From positions 1,674,001 through 1,738,000 of the forward strand of contig NZ_CP016808.1 of the NCBI RefSeq assembly GCF_002741035.1: 64,000 bases of DNA. The letters run 5' to 3'. Position 1 is the stretch's first letter. Each line of letters begins with the position of its first letter. The stretch is from Paenibacillus sp. BIHB 4019. Lineage in GTDB: Bacteria > Bacillota > Bacilli > Paenibacillales > Paenibacillaceae. Both the position numbers and the translations under genes were made by a program. Below the pieces are notes generated by a model. That model saw only the letters and a program-made list of their open reading frames with translations, was not told the DNA's origin and did not search any database. Below, one piece after another: positions 17,789-28,606 of the stretch.

Positions 17789-18006
17789 ACGGCTTCACGC
17801 CGCCAGCGCCATACGGATGGCGGACGGGAGGCGCCGCCTCACTCGCGCAAGACGGCGCAATGATGCTCTCCTTCCTTATGCTAATGAACCTTCCAGCCTA
17901 ACCACAAGCGCATGCTCGGTCGCCAAGATGCTGGATGGACCGTTTTTATGCTAAACTGGTTGTACCTAAAACAATTTAGCCGGATTGACGGAAAGGCGGG
18001 AATAGG

Positions 18007-18885
18007 ATGGAGTATGCGTTTGCAATTGAACCGCAAAATTACCAGCTCTTTGAAAATGATGAGGAACAGGTAGAAAAATGCCAGGAGTGGGGCTTGCTTT
18101 CAGGGAAAGCCAGCAAAACAAAAACCTTTTATTATAAAGGCCACGGCCTGAATATCGTTTGCAGCATCGTCGGTTTCGTCGATAAAATGACCGCCGTCAT
18201 ACAGCTCGGCAACGATCAGCTGCACTGCATCCATCCTTCGTATTTGAAGGAAATGCAAGCGGCAAGCTATGGCGCGAAGCATGCAGCTGGTGCTGAGGCT
18301 GACGAGACAGGCGAGGAAGCTGCAATTCATGAAACAGAAGCCGTTGAAGCGCAATCTGTAGACAATGGCACTGACGTTAGAAGCGATTCGGCAGCCGTGG
18401 GCGAAAGCGACGCAGACGCAGGAGCAGCCAAGACGGTCGAGGAAATGCTTGCGGAAGCAGGCTTCGCTTTCGATTCGGTCGAAAGTGCAGCAGCGATTCC
18501 AGAAGCAGTAGAGGAAGCGGCGGACAAGGCGGAGCAGGCGGAAGAAAAACCGAAAAGCAAAGCCAAAAAAGAAAAAGCGCCGAAGCTGGAGCTGCCGGAG
18601 GACAAGGTTAAATTGATCGCAACCGTTAAGGAGTTTACGACGGTTCCGAACCATTTTTCCGATAATGATGATGAGGTTGTCATTTATGAAGCCGTGTCCA
18701 TCACTGAACAAGGGACGCTTGTGGGCGAAGCCTGGTCCAGCCATAGCGCCACGCTCAAAAAGCAGGAGCTGGAAGTTGGCGATGTCATCACCTTCGAGGC
18801 TAAAATTGTAGCCAAAAAACTGACCAAGCATCCCGTTCCTTATAAAATCAACAACCCCGCGAAAATTAAAAAAGAAGAGGCTTGA
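18007..18885 (+). CDS. Unknown protein with acidic linker and possible OB-fold C-terminus
   Basis: Protein of 292 residues that I do not recognise. Residues 1-85 form a compact conserved-looking domain (KTFYYKGHGLNIVCSIVGFV, VIQLGNDQLHCIHPSYL). Residues 90-185 are low-complexity, rich in Ala, Glu and Asp (expected isoelectric point very low), with a short Lys-rich patch KSKAKKEKAPK. Residues 195-285 are beta-rich (VKLIATVKEFTTV, DVITFEAKIVAKKL) and could be an OB fold of the nucleic-acid-binding type. No membrane segment. Start ATG at 18007 is preceded by GGAAAGG. It is followed by a terminator and stands alone. Confidence 0.7.
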   Translation: MEYAFAIEPQNYQLFENDEEQVEKCQEWGLLSGKASKTKTFYYKGHGLNIVCSIVGFVDKMTAVIQLGNDQLHCIHPSYLKEMQAASYGAKHAAGAEADETGEEAAIHETEAVEAQSVDNGTDVRSDSAAVGESDADAGAAKTVEEMLAEAGFAFDSVESAAAIPEAVEEAADKAEQAEEKPKSKAKKEKAPKLELPEDKVKLIATVKEFTTVPNHFSDNDDEVVIYEAVSITEQGTLVGEAWSSHSATLKKQELEVGDVITFEAKIVAKKLTKHPVPYKINNPAKIKKEEA

Positions 18886-18930
18886 ATATGAGGGCAGCAT
18901 TAGCACAGCCTGCTTAAATACGCGGACGCA

Positions 18931-18964
18931 AAAACAGAGCTCCTAAGAGCTCTGTTTTCCTTTT
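18931..18964 (+). terminator. Terminator of the acidic-linker gene
   Basis: AAAACAGAGCTC and GAGCTCTGTTTT form a perfect 12-pair stem with a four-base loop, followed by CCTTTTT. It lies between two convergent genes and could serve both. Confidence 0.88.
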
Positions 18965-18981
18965 TACCTATAAAATGATCG

Positions 18982-19194
18982 TTATGCTTTAATTTCACGG
19001 CCTTCTGAATCTTTAAATGCGCCGCAAATGATCATAATTAAGTCGATTAGTGTCCAGATCCCAAAGCAACCCAATGTAATCAGCATCAAAATACCTGTTC
19101 CCACTTTTCCCGCATAAAAACGATGAATGCCGAAAGATCCTAAAAAGAAACATAATAATAGTGCCGCTACAAAAGATTTATCACTCTTTACCAC
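18982..19194 (-). CDS. TM2-domain small membrane protein
   Basis: Protein of 70 residues with two membrane helices. ALLLCFFLGSFGIHRFYAGK followed by GILMLITLGCFGIWTLIDL is the TM2 domain signature (G-HRFY-G ... W-DL). Function of bacterial members is not settled. GTG start at 19194 has GGAGG nine bases upstream. Confidence 0.93.
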   Translation of the reverse strand: MVKSDKSFVAALLLCFFLGSFGIHRFYAGKVGTGILMLITLGCFGIWTLIDLIMIICGAFKDSEGREIKA

Positions 19195-19326
19195 TTGTAA
19201 ATCCCTCCATTATATATTCTACTCTTCCATTATCGGCATATGGCCAGTAATTCTTTACATATAACATGAAAATGTTAATAAAATATTTGGTATTTCTTTA
19301 ACTGTATAACCTTCTTAACCTCTCAT

Positions 19327-19372
19327 TTGCATTTTCCCTGTTTATTTTGCTATTATTATAGAACGAACGTTC
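19327..19372 (+). promoter_or_regulatory. Promoter and operator of the TetR-efflux operon
   Basis: TTGCAT (19327-19332) and TATTAT (19351-19356) are 18 bases apart. GAACGAACGTTC (19361-19372) just downstream contains the perfect eight-base palindrome GAACGTTC; the TetR-type repressor encoded next probably binds here and represses itself and the pump. Confidence 0.6.
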
Positions 19373-19402
19373 AGTATAATTAATGGAAAGGGGCAGCGCC
19401 TA

Positions 19403-20014
19403 ATGAACAAAAAACAGCTGCAAAGCGAACAAACGAAGAAGAAAGTCGCAAGTGCCGCGCGGGCGCTTTTCGCCCAGAAGGGCTATAAAGGGACTTCAAT
19501 TGAAGATATTGTGGAGGCGACCGAAAGCAGCAAGGGCAATATTTATTACCATTTTAAAAGCAAGGAAGGTTTGTTTCTCTATCTTTTAGAGGAATGGGAT
19601 CTGGAATGGGAGCAAAAGTGGAATGAGCAGCAGGCGCTCTATGAGACATCCACCGAAAAGCTGTACGCCATTGTCGAGCAAAGTGTAATGGATGATTTCA
19701 GCCATCCGCTTACGAAAGCGGCCGATGAATTTTTCAACCATGAGGAGAAAACCAACGAGGTTGAGAAACGGATGACGGTCATGATTGACCGGCATTTGGA
19801 ATTCAACAAGCGCCTTATTCAGGAAGGCATTGACCGAGGCGAATTAGAGCCGATGCAGGTTGAGCATTTGGCGATCATCTTGGAAAGCTTGTTTTTCGGC
19901 TTGAATCAATTGTCCAGACGCTCCTATGCGATGGATGAGGTTTTGACCATTTACAGAACCGCTATAAAGGTTGTTCTTCATGGCATTGCGATCTCCACGC
20001 TCCAGCAAACCTAA
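19403..20014 (+). CDS. TetR-family transcriptional repressor
   Basis: Regulator of 203 residues. The N-terminal helix-turn-helix is ARALFAQKGYKGTSIEDIVE followed by SKGNIYYHFKSKEGLFLYLL, a complete TetR_N. The remaining 140 residues form the helical ligand and dimer domain; no further identity is evident. It sits 40 bases upstream of an MFS efflux gene on the same strand with a palindrome in its own promoter, the usual layout of a drug-responsive repressor and pump. Start ATG 19403 follows AAAGGGG. Confidence 0.94.
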   Translation: MNKKQLQSEQTKKKVASAARALFAQKGYKGTSIEDIVEATESSKGNIYYHFKSKEGLFLYLLEEWDLEWEQKWNEQQALYETSTEKLYAIVEQSVMDDFSHPLTKAADEFFNHEEKTNEVEKRMTVMIDRHLEFNKRLIQEGIDRGELEPMQVEHLAIILESLFFGLNQLSRRSYAMDEVLTIYRTAIKVVLHGIAISTLQQT

Positions 20015-20054
20015 ATATTAAAACAACCTAGATCAGGGTGAAAGGATTTTAACC

Positions 20055-21284
20055 ATGTCATTATTACTACGGAACAGAGGAGCTATACTCCTTCTGATGG
20101 GCAATATTTTGCTCGTATTTACAGGCATTGGGCTCGTCATTCCCGTTATGCCTGCCTATATGCGAGAGCTGGATTTGAACGGCAGCATACTTGGCTTCAT
20201 GGTAGCGGCCTTTTCCTTGGCCCAATTATTATTTTCCCCGCTTGCAGGCAGGCTCTCCGATTCTTTTGGCCGAAAAAAAATGATCGTGGCGGGCGTTACG
20301 CTGTTCGCGCTCTCAGAATGGATGTTTGGCGCGGTCAGCGAGCCGTGGCTGCTGTTTGTTTCACGCATACTCGGCGGAATCGGGGCCGCATTCAGCATGC
20401 CTTCGATTATGGCTTACGTCGCTGACGTTACTAGCAACGAAGAACGCGCCAAAGGCATGGGCTATATCAATGCCGCGATTACGACCGGATTTATTATTGG
20501 CCCCGGCATCGGAGGTTATTTAGCCGAATATGGCGTTCGCGTCCCTTTTTATGTAGCGGGCATCGCCGGCGGGGTGGCCGCCATCGTTACGCTGCTTGTT
20601 TTGCCAGAATCCAAGGCGAAGGCCGCTCCAATGGCTGCCGCTTTAGCCCCCTCTAAGGCTAAGGCCTCAGCTTCAGCCTCGGCCGGCGAACCCAGCTTTA
20701 TGTCCCAGCTGCTGACGTCTTATAAGCAGCCGTATTTTTTTAGCTTAATCATCGTGCTTGTCGCCTCGTTCGGGCTTGCGAATTATGAGACGGTATTCGG
20801 CTTGTACGTTGACCATCGCTTCGGTTTTACAGCAACCGACATCGCGTTTATTATTACGTTCGGCTCGATCGCGGGCGCGGTTGTGCAGGTCACGATTTTC
20901 GGGTGGATTTTGAATCGGTTCGGCGAGCAGAACGTCATTACGTGGTCGTTGTTCATTGCGGGCCTATTCGTTCTGCTGATGTTATTGACCAACAACTACT
21001 GGATGGTGTTCGTGGTCACTTTCTTTCTGTTCCTGTCCGTTGATATTTTGCGCCCAGCCATCGGCACCCAAATTTCCAAAATGGCAAATGACCAGCAAGG
21101 CTACCTCGCTGGCTTGAACTCCGCTTTTACGAGCCTCGGAAACATTCTTGGCCCGATCACTGCGGGCGTGCTGTTTGATATGAATATCAACTTCCCGTAT
21201 GCCTCCGCTGGCATCGTGCTCCTGCTGTGCTTCCTTCTGTCCATGCGGGCCGGGAAAAAGAAATCGGTCCCCGCTCGCGGTTAG
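20055..21284 (+). CDS. MFS multidrug efflux transporter, NorA/Bmr-like
   Basis: Membrane transporter of 409 residues with 12 predicted helices. Motif A in the first cytoplasmic loop is GRLSDSFGRKKMIVAG, motif C in helix 5 is GFIIGPGIGGYLAEYG, and the N-terminus ILLVFTGIGLVIPVMPAYM is characteristic of the NorA/Bmr/Blt drug-proton antiporters. A low-complexity Ala/Ser/Lys loop (about residues 185-215) joins the two halves. Ribosome site AAAGG nine bases before ATG. Probably under control of the adjacent TetR protein; substrates are unknown. Confidence 0.9.
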   Translation: MSLLLRNRGAILLLMGNILLVFTGIGLVIPVMPAYMRELDLNGSILGFMVAAFSLAQLLFSPLAGRLSDSFGRKKMIVAGVTLFALSEWMFGAVSEPWLLFVSRILGGIGAAFSMPSIMAYVADVTSNEERAKGMGYINAAITTGFIIGPGIGGYLAEYGVRVPFYVAGIAGGVAAIVTLLVLPESKAKAAPMAAALAPSKAKASASASAGEPSFMSQLLTSYKQPYFFSLIIVLVASFGLANYETVFGLYVDHRFGFTATDIAFIITFGSIAGAVVQVTIFGWILNRFGEQNVITWSLFIAGLFVLLMLLTNNYWMVFVVTFFLFLSVDILRPAIGTQISKMANDQQGYLAGLNSAFTSLGNILGPITAGVLFDMNINFPYASAGIVLLLCFLLSMRAGKKKSVPARG

Positions 21285-21401
21285 AGCCGCGCATCGTCTG
21301 CTGGCGGGAGCGATTCTGTTCAGCATCGCCTGTCATCAAAGCAAAGCAAAAGCAAGCTGCCGCATGCTGTGAAGCACAACGCTTGCTATCTCGCATTCTA
21401 T

Positions 21402-21444
21402 GGGCGGGCTTTGGCAATTAAGCCAAAGCCCGCCCTTTTTTTTA
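21402..21444 (+). terminator. Strong terminator after the efflux gene
   Basis: GGGCGGGCTTTGGC and GCCAAAGCCCGCCC form a perfect 14-pair stem with a six-base loop, followed by eight T. It lies between convergent genes. Confidence 0.93.
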
Positions 21445-21476
21445 TTAAGAGCTGTGCTTTGCCCAATCCCATTCTC

Positions 21477-22406
21477 TTACAGCTTGCCCTGCTGCTCCTC
21501 CAGCAGCTCCCGCGTTCGGCGCGGCGATTGGCCGATGACCTTTTTGAACATTTTGGAGAAAAGAAAGGGATCGGTGTAGCCCACCGAACGGGAAATATCG
21601 CTTACCGACAGCTGCTTGCTGCTCAGCAGCTCTACCGCCCGATTCATGCGAAATTGCAGCAAAAACGCTTGCAGCGACAGGTCAAACTGCTGCTTGAACA
21701 AGCTGGACAAATAGGTACGATCCAAGCCAACAGCGTGAGCGATTTGCTCAACCGTTGTTTTCTGGCTGTAGTTATTTTCGATATAGGTAATCGCCTCGTT
21801 GATGTAGGTTTCCTTGGAGTTCGCACGGAGCGGCTGCGCGTCTACTAAAGCAGGGTCTGCACATTCCATTAACTCTCCAATTAGCCGGTACAAAATGCTC
21901 TGGTACAAAATGTCCCGACAGCCCGTTTCATGGGCATTCACAAGCTCCTGATGGCTAGTGTCAAACCAATTGGCACAATCACTATCCTCTCTATTGCTCT
22001 CACAGCTCTCACTCTCGCTCTTGCTCCGGCTACGGCCTCCCCCTGTCCTCTTGGCGCGAAATATCGGCTGCGATACACTGAGCCCTGCCCGCCGCATAAA
22101 TGCCCTGGCGTGAAGCCCATCAAAGCCCACCCACGAATACACCCAAGGGTCAGCCTCATTCGCTGTATAATGGACAATCGCGCCCGGCGTTATGAGAAAG
22201 CCCTGACCTTGTGACAGCTGGTACGTCTCTCCTCCGGTACTAAATTCACCCGAGCCGCTGATCACATAATGGATAATATACAAGTCGCGCAGGCCCGGGC
22301 CCCAGCTATGTCCATGCTCACATTCTTCCTTGCCGAAAAAACGCAAAAACAGCTCCATCTGCCGCTGCGGCGTCTCCCGATTATGTCTGACTTCGGTCAG
22401 AGGCAT
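21477..22406 (-). CDS. AraC-family regulator with N-terminal cupin
   Basis: Regulator of 309 residues. Residues 1-100 form a cupin-like sugar-sensing domain (LYIIHYVISGSGEF, GQGFLITPGAIVHY). The C-terminal 100 residues carry two helix-turn-helices (TTVEQIAHAVGLDRTYLSSL; SVSDISRSVGYTDPFLFSKM). Between them is a strange stretch near residues 120-142, almost only Ser, Arg, Lys, Glu and Gly, encoded by a CTCTCACTCTCG-like simple repeat. It is read divergently from the alpha-galactosidase gene 165 bases away, so it likely activates that gene in response to alpha-galactosides, like MsmR/RafR. Confidence 0.9.
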   Translation of the reverse strand: MPLTEVRHNRETPQRQMELFLRFFGKEECEHGHSWGPGLRDLYIIHYVISGSGEFSTGGETYQLSQGQGFLITPGAIVHYTANEADPWVYSWVGFDGLHARAFMRRAGLSVSQPIFRAKRTGGGRSRSKSESESCESNREDSDCANWFDTSHQELVNAHETGCRDILYQSILYRLIGELMECADPALVDAQPLRANSKETYINEAITYIENNYSQKTTVEQIAHAVGLDRTYLSSLFKQQFDLSLQAFLLQFRMNRAVELLSSKQLSVSDISRSVGYTDPFLFSKMFKKVIGQSPRRTRELLEEQQGKL

Positions 22407-22571
22407 TCGACATCCCCCCTCATTATGACAGGTAATAGTATAATATGATGAATAAAATCATGCAATGTAAAGGCATTATGACAGGTTTAACAGGAATTAC
22501 TCCATGTTCCTGCTTCCGCTTCAAGGCTATAGTTAAGGAGTCAAAGCTATTCATAAACGGAGGCGAATTCA

Positions 22572-23870
22572 TTGGCGAAAATAACGTTCCTTGGTGCGGG
22601 CAGCACTGTTTTTGTGAAAAATGTGTTAGGCGATGTCATGCTTACAGAAGCACTGCAAGGCTTCGAGCTAGCTTTGTTTGATATTGATGGCGGCCGGCTG
22701 CGTGAATCCGAGCAGCTGTTGCAGAATATGAAGGAGTCGCTCGGAAGCAGCTGCGTCATTAAAGCGTATACCGACCGCAAGGAGGCGCTTCGCGGCGCTA
22801 AATATGTCGTCAATGCGATTCAGGTCGGCGGTTACGATCCTTGCACGATAACCGATTTCGAAATTCCGAAAAAATACGGCTTGCGCCAGACGATTGCCGA
22901 TACGCTTGGCATCGGCGGCATTTTCCGCAATCTGCGGACGATTCCGGTTGTACTTGATTTTGCAGCAGATATTCAGGAGGTTTGTCCAGACGCCCTGTTC
23001 CTCAACTACACCAATCCAATGGCTGTATTGACGAATGTGCTCATTTCACAAGGCGGCTTGCAGGCTGTAGGACTGTGCCACAGCGTACAAGTATGTGTAC
23101 CGCACCTATTCGAGCATCTGGGTATCGATACGGCAGGTGTCAAAACGAAGATCGCCGGCATTAACCATATGGCATGGCTGCTTGAAGCAACGAAGGACGG
23201 CGTCGATTTGTACCCGGAAATTAAACGTCGCGCAGCGGAAAAGCAAGCGGAGAAGCACCACGATATGGTGCGCTACGAGCTCATGCTGAAATTCGGCTAC
23301 TATGTTACGGAATCTTCCGAGCATAATGCTGAATACCACCCGTATTTTATTAAACGGAATTATCCGGAGCTGATTGAACGCTTCAATATTCCGCTCGATG
23401 AGTACCCGCGCCGCTGTATTGAGCAAATCAAGGGCTGGGAAGAAAGACGGGATTCAATGCTTGGCAACAAGAAGATTGAGCATACGCGCAGCCGCGAATA
23501 TGCTTCACATATTATGGAAGCCATCGAAACGAATAATCCTTATAAAATCGGCGGCAATGTTATGAACACTGGCCTCATTACGAACCTTCCGAAGGAAGCC
23601 TGCGTCGAGGTGCCTTGCTTAGTTGACCGTTCCGGCGTGACGCCAACCTACGTTGGCGATCTTCCACCGCAGCTGGCCGCGTTAAACCGCACGAATATTA
23701 ATACACAGCTGCTCACGATTGAGGCCGCCAAAACACTGAAGCGCGAGCATATTTATCACGCCGCTCTGCTGGACCCGCATACGTCGGCGGAATTGTCAAT
23801 GGATGACATTGTCTCGCTTTGCGATGAGCTGATTGAAGCGCATGGCAGCTGGCTGCCAGCGTACCGCTAA
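22572..23870 (+). CDS. melA: Alpha-galactosidase, GH4 (NAD+ and Mn2+ dependent)
   Basis: Cytoplasmic enzyme of 432 residues. The N-terminal Rossmann motif is ITFLGAGSTVFVKNVLGDVM, binding NAD. The metal site includes the Cys and His of LCHSVQ and the His of AGINHMAWLLE; NYTNPMA is the family substrate loop. GH4 enzymes cleave by transient oxidation at C3 and elimination. The CHSVQ form is that of alpha-galactosidases rather than 6-phospho-glucosidases. The TTG start at 22572 is fixed by GGAGG eight bases upstream. Likely regulated by the divergent AraC protein; no transporter is adjacent. Confidence 0.92.
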   Translation: MAKITFLGAGSTVFVKNVLGDVMLTEALQGFELALFDIDGGRLRESEQLLQNMKESLGSSCVIKAYTDRKEALRGAKYVVNAIQVGGYDPCTITDFEIPKKYGLRQTIADTLGIGGIFRNLRTIPVVLDFAADIQEVCPDALFLNYTNPMAVLTNVLISQGGLQAVGLCHSVQVCVPHLFEHLGIDTAGVKTKIAGINHMAWLLEATKDGVDLYPEIKRRAAEKQAEKHHDMVRYELMLKFGYYVTESSEHNAEYHPYFIKRNYPELIERFNIPLDEYPRRCIEQIKGWEERRDSMLGNKKIEHTRSREYASHIMEAIETNNPYKIGGNVMNTGLITNLPKEACVEVPCLVDRSGVTPTYVGDLPPQLAALNRTNINTQLLTIEAAKTLKREHIYHAALLDPHTSAELSMDDIVSLCDELIEAHGSWLPAYR

Positions 23871-23892
23871 GAAAAAGAACAAAGTATACAGC

Positions 23893-23937
23893 AAAAAAAA
23901 GGGCTAGTCCAACTGCATGCAGCAGCCGGACCAGCCC
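23893..23937 (-). terminator. Terminator of the aldolase gene
   Basis: GGGCTAGTCC (23901-23910) and GGACCAGCCC (23928-23937) form a ten-pair stem with one mismatch or wobble. On the minus strand the stem is followed by eight T, 20 bases beyond the aldolase stop; it may also slow the convergent melA transcript. Confidence 0.88.
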
Positions 23938-23957
23938 TTCTTCATTTATATATAGGC

Positions 23958-24815
23958 TTACGCTTTGTTGGAAGAACCGAACTCGCGAATTTTGCCCATA
24001 ACGGTTTGTTTGATTGCTTCACGGCCTGGAGCCAAAAATTTACGTGGATCGAATACTTCGGAATCCGAAGTCAGGATTTCACGAGCAACTTTAGTGAACG
24101 CGATTTGGTTTTCAGTGTTAACGTTGATTTTAGCTGTTCCAAGGGAAATGGATTTTTTGATTTGCTCAGTAGGGATACCAGTACCACCGTGCAATACCAA
24201 TGGCAGCTTGATTGTTTGGCAAATTTCTTCCATTTCTTTGAAGCCCAGGTTTGGTTCGCCTTTGTAAGGACCGTGAACGGAACCAAGTGCTGGAGCCAGG
24301 CAATCGATACCTGTAAGTTCAACCAGTTGTTTACACTCTTGTGGATCAGCGTAGATAACGCCATCAGCAATAACGTCATCCTCTTGTCCGCCAACTGTTC
24401 CCAGTTCAGCTTCAACAGAAATGCCGCGCTCGTGAGCATATTCAACAACTTGCTTCGTTGTTTTTACGTTTTCTTCAAATGGGGAATGGGAAGCATCGAT
24501 CATAACGGAAGTGAAGCCTGCATCGATTGCTTCTTTACATTTTTCGAAGCTGGAACCGTGGTCCAAGTGAATCGCAACTGGAACTGTGATTTTCATTTCT
24601 TCGATTAGGGATTTAACGATTGCAGTTACAACCGTGAAACCGCCCATGTAACGTGCTGCGCCTTCAGAAACGCCCAAAATGACTGGGGATTTTTCTTCTT
24701 GAGCTGCGCTCAAAATTGCTTGCGTCCACTCCAGGTTGTTGATGTTGAATTGACCAACCGCGTAACCTTCTTTTAAACCTTTGTTCAACATGTCTTTCAT
24801 CGAAACCAATGCCAT
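23958..24815 (-). CDS. fbaA: Fructose-1,6-bisphosphate aldolase, class II
   Basis: Zinc-dependent aldolase of 285 residues that splits fructose 1,6-bisphosphate into dihydroxyacetone phosphate and glyceraldehyde 3-phosphate in glycolysis. Metal ligands are in [35 protein letters not shown] and [23 protein letters not shown] binds the phosphate. Start ATG 24815 follows AAGGAGG at seven bases. Codon use is biased toward GTA, GGT, CGT and AAC, unlike the neighbouring genes, as expected for a highly expressed gene. Confidence 0.97.
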   Translation of the reverse strand: MALVSMKDMLNKGLKEGYAVGQFNINNLEWTQAILSAAQEEKSPVILGVSEGAARYMGGFTVVTAIVKSLIEEMKITVPVAIHLDHGSSFEKCKEAIDAGFTSVMIDASHSPFEENVKTTKQVVEYAHERGISVEAELGTVGGQEDDVIADGVIYADPQECKQLVELTGIDCLAPALGSVHGPYKGEPNLGFKEMEEICQTIKLPLVLHGGTGIPTEQIKKSISLGTAKINVNTENQIAFTKVAREILTSDSEVFDPRKFLAPGREAIKQTVMGKIREFGSSNKA

Positions 24816-25176
24816 GATAAATCCTCCTTCAGTGTAGTTGCAATTTAATGAATAGAACTTTCAATCATGCCCATTGATCTACAGCTTAATATAACGCTTA
24901 TAAACGACAGATCTATAAGCATGAACGGAATAATTTTATCCTTGTTCACATTCCTCATCTAATACTACATGTTATCACATTTTTTATTATAAGACTACCT
25001 ATGGAGAGGTTGAATACTTTGTGTTATTTTCTTGAATTATTCTGAAACGCGACCATTCGTACAAATGACTATTTTTAAAATGATTCTGATTTCCTTGTAT
25101 TGTTGTCCAAGCATTTTCAATTTCACATCATATTCTATTTATACGAATCTCTTTATTCTAATGACGGAGGCATATA
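24816..25176. other. AT-rich divergent intergenic region (361 bases)
   Basis: It holds the leaders of the aldolase gene (minus) and the YheC/D-like gene (plus), each ending in a GGAGG ribosome site. I could not identify a convincing promoter, riboswitch or hairpin within it. Confidence 0.5.
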
Positions 25177-26208
25177 ATGGGCAGCAAGTGCGTTTATGTT
25201 GGTATTTTAGTCGCAAACCGTAATCAAAGAAAGTATGTCCTCAAACAATATCTACCATACGCCACAGCGGATATGAAAATATTTTGCTTCACTCCTCATA
25301 CGATTAGATGGGAAAGCAACAAGATCATCGGACTTCATCGTTCCAATCGAAAATGGGCGCTAAGCAAATTTCCTTTCCCGCAAGTGGTTTATAATCGCTG
25401 TTATTTGACCAATTTCAAGCTAATCGAACGTTTGCAGGCCGTTATCGGCCCAAATAAATGCTTCAATCCCCTCAATCAGTTGAACAAGCTAGAGATTCAT
25501 AACCATTTAAGCAAATGGCTTGTGGATTATTTACCCGTGACGATGCCTTTTGAGCAGGCAAATCTGGTTCCGTTATTAGAGTTTCATAAAATGCTATATT
25601 TTAAACCGTATTACGGAAATAAGGGAAATGGCGTCTATCGGGCAGAATTGCTGAGTTCTGGCGAAATCCACATTGGTCACCACTATTTTTCACCTACGAT
25701 CATTTTAAGAGATGCCGGGCAATTACAGTCCTGTATGCAAAAACTGGTTGGCTCCACTCCCTATCTCATTCAAGCAGGCGTTCATATCAGGCAAGTAAAC
25801 CACCAAAATTTTGATATCCGGGCGCTTGTGCAAAAAAATGAACAGGGCTTATGGTCTGTAACTAATGTCATCAGTCGCATTGCTCATAAAGGCAGCTACA
25901 ATACAAGCATTTGTGAAAAAGCCTGTTTAACCAGCGAAATCCTCAATCAGTTGTTCCCGCCCCAGCAGACGAATGCCATTATACAATCGATTTACAATGT
26001 CAGCTTAAGATCCGCAGAAATATTAGATGATGCAGGCTGTTATCATTTGGGCGAGTTTAGCGTAGACCTTGCGCTGGACCAAGAGGGGCATATTTGGATC
26101 ATTGAACTAAACGGCAAGCCGCAAAAAAATCTATATGACGGAATTCGCCAATCCTCTGCCGTCTATAAGCGGCCGATAGAGTATGCCCACTATTTGGGCA
26201 AAAGCTGA
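25177..26208 (+). CDS. YheC/YheD-family ATP-grasp protein (spore coat associated)
   Basis: Protein of 343 residues. The N-terminal part (VYVGILVANRNQR) is the usual YheC/D lead-in, and the ATP-grasp fold has YFKPYYGNKGNGVYR for nucleotide binding, QNFDIRALVQKNEQGLWSVT, and the metal site ELNGKPQKN near residue 320. In B. subtilis, YheC and YheD are spore-associated proteins whose chemistry is unknown; an amide ligase activity is inferred from the fold. ATG at 25177 follows GGAGG. It may be a sporulation gene; no promoter was recognised. Confidence 0.9.
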   Translation: MGSKCVYVGILVANRNQRKYVLKQYLPYATADMKIFCFTPHTIRWESNKIIGLHRSNRKWALSKFPFPQVVYNRCYLTNFKLIERLQAVIGPNKCFNPLNQLNKLEIHNHLSKWLVDYLPVTMPFEQANLVPLLEFHKMLYFKPYYGNKGNGVYRAELLSSGEIHIGHHYFSPTIILRDAGQLQSCMQKLVGSTPYLIQAGVHIRQVNHQNFDIRALVQKNEQGLWSVTNVISRIAHKGSYNTSICEKACLTSEILNQLFPPQQTNAIIQSIYNVSLRSAEILDDAGCYHLGEFSVDLALDQEGHIWIIELNGKPQKNLYDGIRQSSAVYKRPIEYAHYLGKS

Positions 26209-26350
26209 TCCTCACACCACTAGTACTATGCATATGATGTGAGAATTGCCAAAGCTTGTCCACCAATGGCGCAAGAGGAGCGTTGATGATGCCCTCCTCT
26301 TTTTCATACCTAAAAAATCTTGTCTGGCTTCATTGAAATTTTGTCTGATG

Positions 26351-27391
<1,041 letters not shown>

Positions 27392-27577
27392 TTAAACGGA
27401 TGTCGGGCATGTCTGTACAGCTATGCCATTGACCCGTACACTTATGTATATGCCACTGCTTTTGGCGATGCTATTATACTCTGGCCTATACGATCAGCAC
27501 GGCAGCCCAATTATTAAAATTCAGGCCTGCTTATTTTTTTCATGGCAGCATTCTCGATATGACTTGATTTAGCAAAC

Positions 27578-27608
27578 AAAAAGAGTGCCTGCACGAGGCA
27601 CTCTTTTT
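27578..27608. terminator. Terminator near the F5/8C-like gene
   Basis: AAAAAGAGTGCCT and AGGCACTCTTTTT form a perfect 13-pair stem with a five-base loop and T runs on both strands. It lies 64 bases after the stop of the minus-strand gene that ends at 27672. Confidence 0.88.
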
Positions 27609-27671
27609 GCTTATGGTCGAAGTGAATGATAGCCCAAAAAATAAGATTTGCTCCGCAAGGTTTCTTAGCTG

Positions 27672-28463
27672 CTAAGCCTCTTTTCCGAACACCTCGAACT
27701 GGGTCAAAGCCGGAAACGGGGAAGGCTCGGACGACTTCACTAATTCGCTTAGCATCACAGAGTCCACCGCTCTTGGTTCCAGCAAAATCGTTTGCGGCTT
27801 ATGCGTTTTAATCAGGCTAGCCTGATGCGTGCTGCCATCCGAGAACGTCAGCGTCATGTTTTCCCAGTAGTTGTCGTGCGGAAAATCCGCACGCAGCGTT
27901 AGGACAACCTTGTCCACCACTACAGTGCGCCCGAAATCAATTGTAATAGCCGCATCCTCTCTCTGATTAATCCCCCACGATTCGTAAGGCCATTCGCCGT
28001 GCGAGTCATTCGCAGCATTTCCATTAATGGCATTCCGCGCCGCAAATACGGCCTCTCCCCGCGTCTCGACATTAGCCGAGGCATGCGGAAAGCAGGTGTC
28101 GTTAGCATGCTGGTCAAACTCGTTTTTAGCTACATTTTTATAAGCGCTTATTTCCTCGACGGTTGCCAGGCGGGCAGTCAACACGTGGGTATCGCCCGTA
28201 AACGACTTAGGCGAGTAAGATACTCTTTTTTCATCAAAAGGAATGCTGTAGCGGTACTCCTCTCCCTTCAAATAAATGAAGGCCGGATTAATCGAATCCT
28301 CCAGCTGAATGATTAGATATACATTTGCCTGCGAGCTTTTGAGAACGATTACATTTCCAGGCTCATAAGCCTGCTTGTAAACCAAATAAACCAGTTCGCT
28401 GTCCGTGCTAGCCTCCAGAACCGCTCCGTCCGCATTTTGAATTTCTAGGGATAAGTTAATCAT
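27672..28463 (-). CDS. Protein with F5/8 type C-like carbohydrate-binding domain
   Basis: Protein of 263 residues without signal peptide. The first 90 residues are beta-rich (LVYLVYKQAYEPGNVIVLKS). From about residue 120 it resembles a discoidin-like galactose-binding domain: RNAINGNAANDSHGEWPYES, then AITIDFGRTVVVDKVVLTLR and NMTLTFSDGS, ending ALTQFEVFGKE. I infer it binds a glycan or cell surface; no enzymatic motif is seen. ATG 28463 follows GGAG at eight bases. Confidence 0.75.
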   Translation of the reverse strand: MINLSLEIQNADGAVLEASTDSELVYLVYKQAYEPGNVIVLKSSQANVYLIIQLEDSINPAFIYLKGEEYRYSIPFDEKRVSYSPKSFTGDTHVLTARLATVEEISAYKNVAKNEFDQHANDTCFPHASANVETRGEAVFAARNAINGNAANDSHGEWPYESWGINQREDAAITIDFGRTVVVDKVVLTLRADFPHDNYWENMTLTFSDGSTHQASLIKTHKPQTILLEPRAVDSVMLSELVKSSEPSPFPALTQFEVFGKEA

Positions 28464-28606
28464 CGCTATTTCTCCATTCTTTATACTAGTTTTGGCAAAG
28501 TTACCCTTATCGTAACATAGAGGAGCGATTAACTGAATGCGGATTCTATAGCGATAGTTGCGAGTTTTTGAGTTCTTTTTCTATGTACAATTGCTTTCTC
28601 AATCTC

